Source: an uncultured Candidatus Saccharibacteria bacterium (GTDB lineage Bacteria; Patescibacteriota; Saccharimonadia; Saccharimonadales; Saccharimonadaceae). From it: 9,726 nt of DNA. The position numbers and the translations under genes are program-made. Position 1 is the stretch's first letter. Every line of letters begins with the position of its first letter. The notes beneath the pieces were generated by a model that was not told the origin of the DNA, did not search any database, and saw only the letters and a list, made by a program, of their open reading frames with translations. Shown here piece by piece: positions 1 to 7,038 of this stretch. Location of the stretch: assembly GCA_937876715.1 (NCBI GenBank), contig CALEGA010000032.1, positions 1-9,726 of the forward strand, given 5' to 3'.

Positions 1-526
1 CGAGAAAGATAATCCCAGGATAAACCATCGCACCACGAATCTTAGAAATCATACTTGAGTCTTTCTCGTCTTGTGTCGCCAATCTCGCCAATGCAGTATC
101 AAGCGTACCGGACATTTCACCTGCCGCCACTAGCGACAAATACACATCGTTAAAAACGTCCGGATGCTGCGCCAACGAGTCCGACAAGGCTTTACCTGCT
201 TCCACGCTCGCGGTCACATCTTCAATCACTGCTTTCATTGGCTTCGAAGTCGATTGCTCCGCCGCCGTCTTCAAGCTTCGTGACATAGGCAAACCCGCGC
301 CTATGAGCGTCGCAAACTGCCGCGTGAAGATAATTCGGTCTTTCGTGGAAACTTTATTCTTCAGTTTCGCAATTAAACTTTTCTTATCCTCTTCCTCAAT
401 TTTCTCCGGAATATAGCCTTGGTCAACCAACAGCTTCCCTGCCGCACGTTCGCTTTCCGCCTGAATCGTACCAGAAACAGTTTTTCTGCTGCTCTTCTCG
501 GTCGCCTTATAAATATATCGTCTCAT
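1..526 (-). CDS. pilC: Type IV pilus inner-membrane platform protein PilC (GspF family), N-terminal part, cut by window edge
   Basis: The protein is the polytopic membrane platform of type IV pilus machines, on which the PilB and PilT motors act. The 175 visible residues begin MRRYIYKATE, the short beta-rich start typical of PilC. They continue into the first type II secretion F domain at about residues 62-175, with the hallmark FTRQFATLIGAGLPMSRSL (67-85), the VAAGEMSGTLD region (133-143) and AMVYPGIIF (166-174), which enters the first membrane segment. Family length is about 400 residues, so roughly half is missing beyond base 1. I chose the ATG at 526 because AAGAGG lies just upstream, inside the end of pilT, and homology begins there. 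Only 2 nt separate it from the pilT stop, so pilC is probably co-transcribed and translationally coupled with pilT. The family call is secure. Confidence 0.95.
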   Translation of the reverse strand, partial: MRRYIYKATEKSSRKTVSGTIQAESERAAGKLLVDQGYIPEKIEEEDKKSLIAKLKNKVSTKDRIIFTRQFATLIGAGLPMSRSLKTAAEQSTSKPMKAVIEDVTASVEAGKALSDSLAQHPDVFNDVYLSLVAAGEMSGTLDTALARLATQDEKDSSMISKIRGAMVYPGIIFL

Positions 527-528
527 CT

Positions 529-1599
529 TTAGCCTCTTGCTAACCTATCAAAGTTTTCTACATCCACCGCGTAGTCACGCGCGTCATTATACGATATTGT
601 TCCCGCTTTCACGAGTTTCGCCAAGGTCGAATCCATCGTCTGCATCCCCGCGCTCGCGCCCGTCTGAATCATTGAATCAATTTGGTGCGTCTTACCATCG
701 CGTATCAACGACCGAATCGCCGAATTTGCCACCATAATTTCCGCCGCTGCAATTCGTCCCCCACCAATTGCCGGCACTAATCTCTGCGCACAAATCGCCA
801 TCAAGATATTAGAAAGCTGACTTCTCACTTGCGGCTGTTGATGCGCCGGAAACACGTCAATCATACGGTCAACCGATTGCGCCGCCGAGTTCGTGTGTAG
901 CGTCGCCAACACCAAGTGCCCAGTTTCCGCAATCGTAATCGCCGAAGAAATCGTTTCAAGGTCGCGCATCTCACCCAAAAGCACCACATCAGGGTCTTCG
1001 CGGAGCGCCGAACGCAACGCTGCCGAGAACGAAAAAGTATCATAATGTACTTCCCTCTGCACCACCACCGATCGTTGCGACTTATGCGTAAACTCAATCG
1101 GGTCTTCAATCGTCAAAATATGCACCGCTTTCTCGCGATTAATCTTATCTACAATCGCCGCCAGCGTCGTTGACTTACCAGAACCCGTCGGACCCGTCAC
1201 TAAGACCAAGCCACGCGGATAATCAGCGAAGTTCTCCACCACGCCAGGCAACCCCAACTCCGCCACGCTCATAATCTTATTCGGGATTAAACGAAACGCA
1301 CAAGCAAGATTTCCTCTTTCGTGGAACGCATTAGCGCGGAAACGCCCGAGCTCACCAAACGCAAAGGAATAATCAAACTCCTTATCTTTCAACAAAATCT
1401 TTTGCTGCGCTTCATCAAGCGTCGCAAAAATCAACTGTTCAATCATCGGTGGCGTCAAAACTGGCGTATTCGCAATCGGCACCAGCGCGCCATCTACACG
1501 CAAAATCGGTTGCAACCCAACTTGGATATGCAAATCCGATGCATTTCGCTTGATACATTCCTCAAGCAACGTTTCAATTCTAATCCCACTATTTTCCAT
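529..1599 (-). CDS. pilT: Type IV pilus retraction ATPase PilT
   Basis: This is a hexameric cytoplasmic ATPase that powers pilus retraction and twitching. At 356 residues it has normal PilT length. Visible motifs are the N-terminal SDLHI element (21-25), Walker A GPTGSGKST (136-144), the Asp box around IEDPIEF (164-170), Walker B ending in LLGEMRD (207-213), the His box TGHLVLATLHT (226-236), and AIRSLIRD at 294-301. That last element matches the AIRNLIRE retraction motif of PilT with two conservative changes and separates PilT from PilB. There is no usable Shine-Dalgarno sequence: the nearest candidate, GAAAGG, lies about 19 nt from the ATG. Instead an extended -10 box ends 6 nt before the start, so the gene may have its own leaderless transcript besides read-through from pilB, whose stop lies 28 nt upstream. 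Confidence 0.97.
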   Translation of the reverse strand: MENSGIRIETLLEECIKRNASDLHIQVGLQPILRVDGALVPIANTPVLTPPMIEQLIFATLDEAQQKILLKDKEFDYSFAFGELGRFRANAFHERGNLACAFRLIPNKIMSVAELGLPGVVENFADYPRGLVLVTGPTGSGKSTTLAAIVDKINREKAVHILTIEDPIEFTHKSQRSVVVQREVHYDTFSFSAALRSALREDPDVVLLGEMRDLETISSAITIAETGHLVLATLHTNSAAQSVDRMIDVFPAHQQPQVRSQLSNILMAICAQRLVPAIGGGRIAAAEIMVANSAIRSLIRDGKTHQIDSMIQTGASAGMQTMDSTLAKLVKAGTISYNDARDYAVDVENFDRLARG

Positions 1600-1635
1600 A
1601 TTTTTATTTTACCATAAGCCTTTCGTTTTATGCAA
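1600..1635 (-). promoter_or_regulatory. Predicted internal promoter for pilT-pilC, leaderless type
   Basis: On the minus strand TTGCAT (1635-1630) and TAAAAT (1611-1606) are separated by 18 nt. A TG at 1614-1613 makes this an extended -10 element. The -10 ends 6 nt before the pilT ATG, so transcription would start at or next to the A of the start codon. The -35 matches consensus at 3 of 6 positions and the -10 at 5 of 6. The -35 overlaps the last codons and stop of pilB. AT-rich sequence alone could produce this by chance, so confidence is moderate. Confidence 0.5.
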
Positions 1636-3391
1636 GGTCGGATGCTACCCTATCCACCTCTTTTATTGTTGTTATTCCAGAGAGCGCTTTCAACATCCCA
1701 TCTTGGCGCATCGTAATACAACCCTTCGCTTTCGCCACCTTCATAATATCGCCCGCCGTCGCCCGCGCCACAATCAACTTCTGAATATCCTCATCCACTT
1801 CAATCGCTTCGTAAAGACCAGCACGCCCGACATAACCACCAGGCGCTTCCCTAGTCTCCACCCCTTTCGCAAGTGCATAACCTTTCGGATTTGCCACAGG
1901 CAGCCCAGGATAACCCAAATCTTCCGACAAACTCGGCACTTCTTGCTGAGTCTTCGGCAAAACTTTCCCAAGCACATCATTCAACTCTTTCGTCTCCATT
2001 TCGGACGATTGATAAATCTCTTTCTTATCCGACACTCGTCGCACCAAGCGCTGACCAATCACGGTATTGAGTGTCGAGGCAATCAAGAACGGCTCAATTC
2101 CCATATCCAAGAGACGCGGTAAAATACCCGCCGCCGAGTTCGTGTGCAGTGTCGAAAACACCAAGTGACCCGTCAATGCCGCTTGCACCGCCAAGTTCGC
2201 CGTCTCTGAGTCACGAATCTCACCCACCATCACTACGTCAGGGTCTTGACGCAAAATCGAACGCAAACCCGACGCAAACGTCAACCCTGCATCCACGTTC
2301 ACCTGAATCTGGTTCACACCGTCCATCTTATACTCAACCGGATCCTCCAACGTCACGATGTTAATCGCTTCACTCTTAATCTTCTTAATCAAAGCATACA
2401 AAGTCGTCGATTTACCAGAACCCGTCGGACCAGACGTCAGAATCATCCCGTTCGGTTTCTCAATCCCTTTCGTCACGGCTCTCAGAGCACGTCCCGTCAT
2501 ACCCATCTTCTCCACTTCCATCGCCGTACCCGACTTATCCAAAAGGCGAATCACCACTTGCTCACCCCACACTACCGGAGAAATTGCAATACGGAGGTCG
2601 ATTTCCTTATCATCTACCGCCACCGTAAACTGACCGTCCTGCGGCACGCGGTGTTCATCAATCTTCAAATTAGACAAAATTTTTATACGCGACACCAGCG
2701 CCGGCTCAATCGCTTTCGGCAGCTCCATCACCTGACGCAACACACCATCAATCCGGCATCGAATCACCAAGGAATTTTCCAACGGCTCAATGTGAATATC
2801 CGACGCTTTCGACTTCGCCGCATAATCCAAAATCGTCGTCAACGCTTTAGAAATCGGCGAATCCTGCGTAATCGTTTTCACGTTCGCACTATGTTTCTGC
2901 GCCTGTTCTTCCTGCGACGTCTGCGCCGCTTTCTTTACGCTAGAAAAGTCGCTACGATATTGCATCAAAATCGCACGGATGCCATCTTCCGATGCCATCA
3001 CCGTCCGAATCGGTTTCTTCACTAATGTCGCCAAATAGTCCGTCGCTTGCACGTTCGTCACGTCAAGCATCGCCACCGTCAAGCGTCCCTCGCTCTCCAA
3101 GAGTGGCACCGCCATACTGCGCTCCGCCACATCCTGCGGCATATTCAACAAAATCTCTTGCTCAATCTTCACATTCCTCAGATTCACGTACGGCACTTTC
3201 ATCACTTCCGCCGTTGCATGCGTAATCGTCTCGCTACTAGTCAATTTCTGAGCAATCAACGTCGCAAGAATCGGCTGCTTCGAAAGCGTCGCATTCTGAC
3301 GAATCTGCGCCAATTTTTGCGCATCAATCAGCCCCTCATCTTGGAGTACCGATACAACTCTTTCTTGAATGTCTTTCGTTAAGAGCGCCAT
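1628..3391 (-). CDS. pilB: Type IV pilus extension ATPase PilB (GspE family)
   Basis: This is the cytoplasmic hexameric ATPase that drives pilus assembly. The 587 residues hold an N-terminal MshEN/T2SSE_N-type domain (about 1-150), an Ala/Gln/Lys-rich linker (about 152-172), an SDIHIEP element (197-203), Walker A GPTGSGKST (321-329), the Asp box TLEDPVEY (347-354), Walker B ending in VGEIRD (389-394) and the His box TGHLVFSTLHT (407-417). The region after GQRLVRR (446-452), where most PilB/GspE proteins have a zinc-binding CxxC pair of motifs, has no cysteine at all and is a 60-70 residue hydrophilic stretch before GRAGLYEAI (522-530). The only cysteines are 212 and 558. The start is 2 nt downstream of the preceding gene's stop, with GGGGAG as ribosome binding site. 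Extension rather than retraction function is assigned from length and the N-terminal domain. Confidence 0.96.
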   Translation of the reverse strand: MALLTKDIQERVVSVLQDEGLIDAQKLAQIRQNATLSKQPILATLIAQKLTSSETITHATAEVMKVPYVNLRNVKIEQEILLNMPQDVAERSMAVPLLESEGRLTVAMLDVTNVQATDYLATLVKKPIRTVMASEDGIRAILMQYRSDFSSVKKAAQTSQEEQAQKHSANVKTITQDSPISKALTTILDYAAKSKASDIHIEPLENSLVIRCRIDGVLRQVMELPKAIEPALVSRIKILSNLKIDEHRVPQDGQFTVAVDDKEIDLRIAISPVVWGEQVVIRLLDKSGTAMEVEKMGMTGRALRAVTKGIEKPNGMILTSGPTGSGKSTTLYALIKKIKSEAINIVTLEDPVEYKMDGVNQIQVNVDAGLTFASGLRSILRQDPDVVMVGEIRDSETANLAVQAALTGHLVFSTLHTNSAAGILPRLLDMGIEPFLIASTLNTVIGQRLVRRVSDKKEIYQSSEMETKELNDVLGKVLPKTQQEVPSLSEDLGYPGLPVANPKGYALAKGVETREAPGGYVGRAGLYEAIEVDEDIQKLIVARATAGDIMKVAKAKGCITMRQDGMLKALSGITTIKEVDRVASDLA

Positions 3392-3393
3392 TA

Positions 3394-3906
3394 CTAGCTC
3401 CCCGAAACAGTTTCTCGCCTTGCTGCCGAATCCGCAGCGCTTTCTTGCTGAGTCGCTTGTTGCTGTTGCTGATATTGATTTACATCATCTTCAACTGCTT
3501 TACGTTGATCTGCCGTCGTTCCCTTTGCATAATCTTCGGAGCTATTTATTTTTTCATTTTCGTCATTACTCAAACCATTGTTACTCTCAAGATAATCCGC
3601 CCCATTATTCTTAGTATCATCTTCCAACGTATCAAGACCGCAAGCCTTTCTCTCTTCGTCATCCAACTCGCCATCAAGGTTCTTATCTTCGCAAGAACCG
3701 ATATAGACTTCCACCGTCGGGTTAATTGCCGCCACGTTGAAAATCTCTGGATCCGGTGACGCCAAAGTATTTGATATGCCATCAAGATACTCGAACCGCA
3801 CCGACGCTTCACTTGGGTCGCCCAAAAGCGAATTAACCAAGAAATAAGCAATCACTGTCACGAACACTGCAATAAAGCCAACCGTCACATAATCTGAAGT
3901 TTTCAT
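3394..3906 (-). CDS. Single-pass membrane protein with EF-hand-like calcium loop, in the pilP position of the pilus operon
   Basis: I do not recognise a named family. The 170 residues show an N-terminal hydrophobic segment (about 7-28), no lipobox, then an outer region. Residues 74-85 form a canonical EF-hand loop, DKNLDGELDDEE, with acidic or Asn ligands at loop positions 1, 3, 5, 7, 9 and 12 and Gly at position 6. Cys72 and Cys89 flank it and may form a disulfide. The rest is acidic and Asn/Ser-rich (about 95-127), then Gln-rich (144-155), so probably disordered. The ATG overlaps the pilO stop (ATGA), preceded by AAGGAGG, so translation is coupled to pilO. The gene occupies the slot where diderms have pilP between pilO and downstream pilus genes, but it shows no visible PilP similarity. 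A role in pilus assembly is inferred from context; calcium binding is inferred from the loop. Confidence 0.85.
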   Translation of the reverse strand: MKTSDYVTVGFIAVFVTVIAYFLVNSLLGDPSEASVRFEYLDGISNTLASPDPEIFNVAAINPTVEVYIGSCEDKNLDGELDDEERKACGLDTLEDDTKNNGADYLESNNGLSNDENEKINSSEDYAKGTTADQRKAVEDDVNQYQQQQQATQQESAADSAARRETVSGS

Positions 3907-4799
3907 AGACCTCCTTCGTCATCATTCTTTACTACTCTACCGTCACCAAACACGGTTTCGATTTTCTCATTTATCATTGCCGGCTCCGTATAATAAGCCG
4001 TCGCGCTCGCATCAAGCTTCAAAGAATTGTTACTCTGCTCAATCCTTGCCGTACGAATGCTAATTTCACGAATCGACTTCTCAAGGTTACCAAGCACTCT
4101 CATCGTCGTTTCGGCATTGCTCTCGACTTGCAAGTTAATTCCGATTCCGCCAATTCCAGGCAAATCACTTTCCTCCGCTTCCCCAGGCGTAATCCCCTCC
4201 GGTTCATAGCGAGAAATTTGGAAAATCTTATTCAAGCTCGCACCAAGCGCCAACTGGTTTGCCGTTGACGGCAAAGCATCCGGAATCACACGCAACGCCG
4301 AACACATACCAATCATATTTAAATAGTTCGCCGCCGCTTCATCCGTCGCCGCATAGCGATAGCGTTGCAACAAGCTATCAAAACTCAACCTCTTCCCCGT
4401 CGAAGTGTCGTAACAAACCGACAAACCTGTCCGTCCGACGTCCTCAAGCGACTTGTTCTGCGACACGTTCGTCACTATCTCGTAGCGCAAACTATCTTTC
4501 TCGACTTTGTTCAAAGTATCTGGATCATTCGGATCACAGCTGTTCAACTCCGAACCATTATAAACTTTCCCACTCGGTCTTCGGCAAATCCCGATGTCGC
4601 GAATGGCATCACTATAACCTTGAATCGCCTTATCTTTCTCGGAAATTACCGTACTGTTAAAGCGAATATATCTCAAGAAGTACACCGCGAACACCAAGCT
4701 AATCCCAAGGATAAACGAGGCGCCAGCCACCGCCAGCAACATATTTTGCTTCGCTTTATCAATTTTCAATCTTTTGCCGATTGCTACACTTTTCGCCAT
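3903..4799 (-). CDS. pilO: PilO-like type IV pilus inner-membrane alignment protein
   Basis: PilO pairs with PilN to link the cytoplasmic PilM/motor layer to the outer parts of the pilus machine. The 298-residue product has a basic cytoplasmic N-terminus (KRLKIDKAK, 9-17), one membrane segment (about 19-42) and a large outer domain. The C-terminal half contains a beta-alpha-beta pattern around INLQVESNAETTMRVLGNLE (221-240), resembling the ferredoxin-like fold of PilO (about 205 residues in proteobacteria). Four cysteines (72, 88, 129, 166) all lie outside the membrane in an insertion-like N-terminal half. The ATG follows GGAGG at good spacing, 2 nt after the pilN stop. Primary sequence similarity is weak, and the PilO call rests on topology, fold pattern and position after pilM-pilN. 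Confidence 0.82.
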   Translation of the reverse strand: MAKSVAIGKRLKIDKAKQNMLLAVAGASFILGISLVFAVYFLRYIRFNSTVISEKDKAIQGYSDAIRDIGICRRPSGKVYNGSELNSCDPNDPDTLNKVEKDSLRYEIVTNVSQNKSLEDVGRTGLSVCYDTSTGKRLSFDSLLQRYRYAATDEAAANYLNMIGMCSALRVIPDALPSTANQLALGASLNKIFQISRYEPEGITPGEAEESDLPGIGGIGINLQVESNAETTMRVLGNLEKSIREISIRTARIEQSNNSLKLDASATAYYTEPAMINEKIETVFGDGRVVKNDDEGGL

Positions 4800-4801
4800 C
4801 G

Positions 4802-5956
4802 TTATTCCTCCGTTCCTATTGCCTTAGCTTTTTCTGTGAACATATCGCCAACCTGTACGAACGAGTCGGTCACATTCTGACGACCACTCGGCGTAATCGT
4901 AATCATATGTTTATTCGCATAGCTAAACACTTCTGGATTCACGTGCAACACTGCGCTAAACATCAACACTAATTCTCCACCTGCCGCCTTACCATTGGTC
5001 GAATTAATCACTTCAATTCCATCCGGTGACATATCGCAAGAATTTGTACTGTTCAACTTTCTATCTTCCGTCAAGCTATAAGTAATACACTTGCTCTCAA
5101 AGTGCGGAATATCGCTAATCGTACCATCTTCTTTCATATAGCCATTGCCATTTCTCTCATACCATGACTTCTGCGGTGTACGATAAACGCAGGTCAAACC
5201 TTTACCAGAACAACCCTCACTTAAGTCAATGTTCTGAAGTTGCAACGCATCCACCGTATCGCTATCACTACTACTGCTCTGAGAGCTCGACGATTCATCA
5301 TCATTGTCATCATCATTCGTTTCTGACGGGTCGCAACCTTTTACGCCTTTTGCCCAAATCGCATAAATATTGCCATTGGAATCCGTATATGGCGAGCCGT
5401 TCGTATTCGCTTCGAAGATACACATTGTCGGGATTTCATTACCGTCCTTATCAACATAGCGCCCATAATCATATTTCATCGACTCAATCGTCTTCTTAAA
5501 CGACTCCAAAACGCGGAAGTCAACACCATCCGTCTGCGGGCCAGCATTCGCCTGTCCGTCAAAATCCAAATCGGCAGTTTCAAGATTTACGTCGAGCGAA
5601 GAAATATTTACTGTATCGCCGTTACGCGTCGAATGCACAATCGAATAAAGCACTGTAAACACGCGCGACAACAACTTCTTGTTTTCGCTAATTGTCTGCA
5701 AATCCGACAACTGCTTTTGCACCGTCAAAAGCTCAGACAAACCATCATAACTCTCAATTTTATCTGACATTTGCTTCAGTTGCGAATTTTGCGCATTGAT
5801 TCTCACATCTTGCCCAACTTTCACACCTAAGAGCAAAACCACTAAACCTGCCGCAATCGCAGAAACCACTGCCGACACGAAAAACACCACGTTGCGCTTC
5901 TTCTGCGCCCGAATCATCTCGGCTTTTACATCAGGAACAAGGTTAATCTCAAACAT
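4802..5956 (-). CDS. pilN: PilN-like type IV pilus assembly protein with large Cys-rich insertion
   Basis: PilN anchors PilM to the membrane. The N-terminus MFEINLVPDV carries the INLxP-type motif that binds the PilM groove, followed by a basic stretch and one membrane segment (about 22-44). A coiled-coil-like region (about 55-95) leads to a ferredoxin-like half (VNISSLDVNLE at 116-126, then FRVLESFKKTIES at 147-159). At 384 residues it is about twice the usual PilN length. The extra sequence lies between about 165 and 325, holds all six cysteines (179, 208, 249, 256, 290, 307) and includes an Asp/Ser-only tract (about 214-233). The final LVLMFSAVLHV segment (329-339) looks like a closing strand of the core fold. 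The start overlaps the pilM stop by one base (TAATG) and is preceded by AAAGGAG, indicating tight coupling. Confidence 0.9.
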   Translation of the reverse strand: MFEINLVPDVKAEMIRAQKKRNVVFFVSAVVSAIAAGLVVLLLGVKVGQDVRINAQNSQLKQMSDKIESYDGLSELLTVQKQLSDLQTISENKKLLSRVFTVLYSIVHSTRNGDTVNISSLDVNLETADLDFDGQANAGPQTDGVDFRVLESFKKTIESMKYDYGRYVDKDGNEIPTMCIFEANTNGSPYTDSNGNIYAIWAKGVKGCDPSETNDDDNDDESSSSQSSSSDSDTVDALQLQNIDLSEGCSGKGLTCVYRTPQKSWYERNGNGYMKEDGTISDIPHFESKCITYSLTEDRKLNSTNSCDMSPDGIEVINSTNGKAAGGELVLMFSAVLHVNPEVFSYANKHMITITPSGRQNVTDSFVQVGDMFTEKAKAIGTEE

Positions 5957-7002
5957 TACGCATTACTCCTTTCGGCAAGACCAATCGCCACGGCGAACTC
6001 GCTCGCGACATTAATCAACGCATTCTGCTGCTCCGGCGACACACGCACCATCTGCCACGGATTACCCTGCATCGTCGGCACATCCGTCTTCGCCTCAATG
6101 TACTCCGCAATGAACGGAATAATCTCCGCAAAACCAGAGAGAATAATCCCACCGACTTTCACATTCGTATATTTCCCTTGGAAGAACAGCACTGACTTCG
6201 TCAACTCGCTCGCAAATGCTTCAAGTGTCGCATCGAGCGCCTTAAACACTTGCCCCTCAATTTTATCTTGGGCAAGACCAAATTTAAGAATGAACTGACG
6301 CGCTTGGTCTTCGCGCACCGACAAAGAATTCGCTACGGTTTTCACTAACGCATCAAAACCACCAGGAATCGAACGCACCAATCTCGGCGCTCCGTGGAAC
6401 ACTACCACAAGGTCGGTTGACCTTTCACCAAGATCCACAATCATTCGTGCATCCACTACCCCAGGAGGCATCAAAGCCCGCGCCATTGCCAACGGCTCCG
6501 GTTCCATCGCGATCACGTTAAGTCCCATCCCCTCAATTCTTTCCAAAGTCGATTCGGCATAATCAATCGCCGTCGAAGATACTAACACTTCCGCTTTTGC
6601 TGGGTCATTAGGCGATGAGCCGAGCGCCACGAAATCCGCCTTCGCTTCATCCGCTGCCATCGGAATATACTGATCAAGCTGATATTTAATCGTCTTCGCG
6701 AGGTCTTTCGGGTCTTGATTATCTACTTCCACAATCGAAGTAAACGTCTTCCCTGCCGGCAACCCCACCGCAATATTTTTCGTCTTAATTCCAGCTTGAT
6801 TAATCGCCGTCAAAATAATGTCTTGGAATCTTTTTTTGCCAGCGTCAGAAGAATCCTGCAATGTTTTCTCATCCACTGGGACATAGGCATATCTCTGGAG
6901 GCTCCAACCGTGTTGCTGGTCACCACCCAATTGGACAATACGTATCGACGTCGTCCCAATATCCATTGCGAAGAAATCGCCCACTCCTTGTAATAGTTTC
7001 AT
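5956..7002 (-). CDS. pilM: Type IV pilus assembly protein PilM (actin-like ATPase)
   Basis: PilM is a cytoplasmic FtsA/actin-like ATP-binding protein that rings the pilus base and binds the PilN N-terminus. Its 348 residues match family length. Nucleotide-binding elements are phosphate-1 MDIGTTSIRIVQL (13-25), phosphate-2 IVDLGERSTDL (188-198) and an adenosine-type motif IILSGFAEIIPF (286-297), in which the usual Gly-Gly run reads Gly-Phe-Ala. There is no cysteine in the protein, unlike the membrane proteins encoded downstream. It is the first gene of the pilus operon. No Shine-Dalgarno sequence precedes the ATG, which lies 7 nt after a perfect TATAAT, so translation from a leaderless mRNA is likely. 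It ends in a TAATG overlap with pilN. Confidence 0.96.
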   Translation of the reverse strand: MKLLQGVGDFFAMDIGTTSIRIVQLGGDQQHGWSLQRYAYVPVDEKTLQDSSDAGKKRFQDIILTAINQAGIKTKNIAVGLPAGKTFTSIVEVDNQDPKDLAKTIKYQLDQYIPMAADEAKADFVALGSSPNDPAKAEVLVSSTAIDYAESTLERIEGMGLNVIAMEPEPLAMARALMPPGVVDARMIVDLGERSTDLVVVFHGAPRLVRSIPGGFDALVKTVANSLSVREDQARQFILKFGLAQDKIEGQVFKALDATLEAFASELTKSVLFFQGKYTNVKVGGIILSGFAEIIPFIAEYIEAKTDVPTMQGNPWQMVRVSPEQQNALINVASEFAVAIGLAERSNA

Positions 7003-7038
7003 ATATTATATTATATGCTTGTGTTTATTTTTTTGCAA
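7003..7038 (-). promoter_or_regulatory. Predicted promoter of the pilus operon, leaderless start of pilM
   Basis: On the minus strand TTGCAA (7038-7033) and a perfect TATAAT (7015-7010) are separated by exactly 17 nt. The -10 ends 7 nt before the pilM ATG, placing the predicted transcription start at or one base before the start codon. The 22 nt between the methyltransferase stop and the ATG contain no purine-rich ribosome binding site. The -35 overlaps the last codons of the preceding gene. A second TATAAT-like copy (ATAATAT) overlaps the first and could shift the start by a few bases. Confidence 0.75.

Noticed and set aside
1604..1615. Tiny reading frame ATG-GTA-AAA-TAA between pilB and pilT that could be an upstream minicistron
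   Set aside because: Its possible ribosome binding site GAAAGG is only 3 nt from this ATG, too close to work, and the same bases are better explained as an extended -10 promoter element.
1550..2122. Long plus-strand open frame (190 residues) opposite pilB and pilT
   Set aside because: It is antisense to well-conserved ATPase genes, rich in His/Arg/Thr as expected of a shadow frame, and has no recognisable domain or ribosome binding site.
880..2160. Near-identical nucleotide blocks shared by pilT and pilB (Walker A, Walker B and His box segments), resembling direct repeats
   Set aside because: They encode the conserved ATPase motifs of two paralogous genes, so common ancestry and protein constraint explain them.
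2246..3025. Plus-strand open frame of 259 residues opposite pilB
   Set aside because: Its Arg/His/Asn-rich composition mirrors the pilB codon pattern, no domain is visible, and it starts and ends inside pilB.
3445..3477. Gln-rich repeat (QYQQQQQATQQ) near the end of the 170-residue protein as a possible phase-variable repeat
   Set aside because: CAG/CAA-type codons are mixed and the run is short, so it looks like an ordinary low-complexity tail and not a slippage tract.
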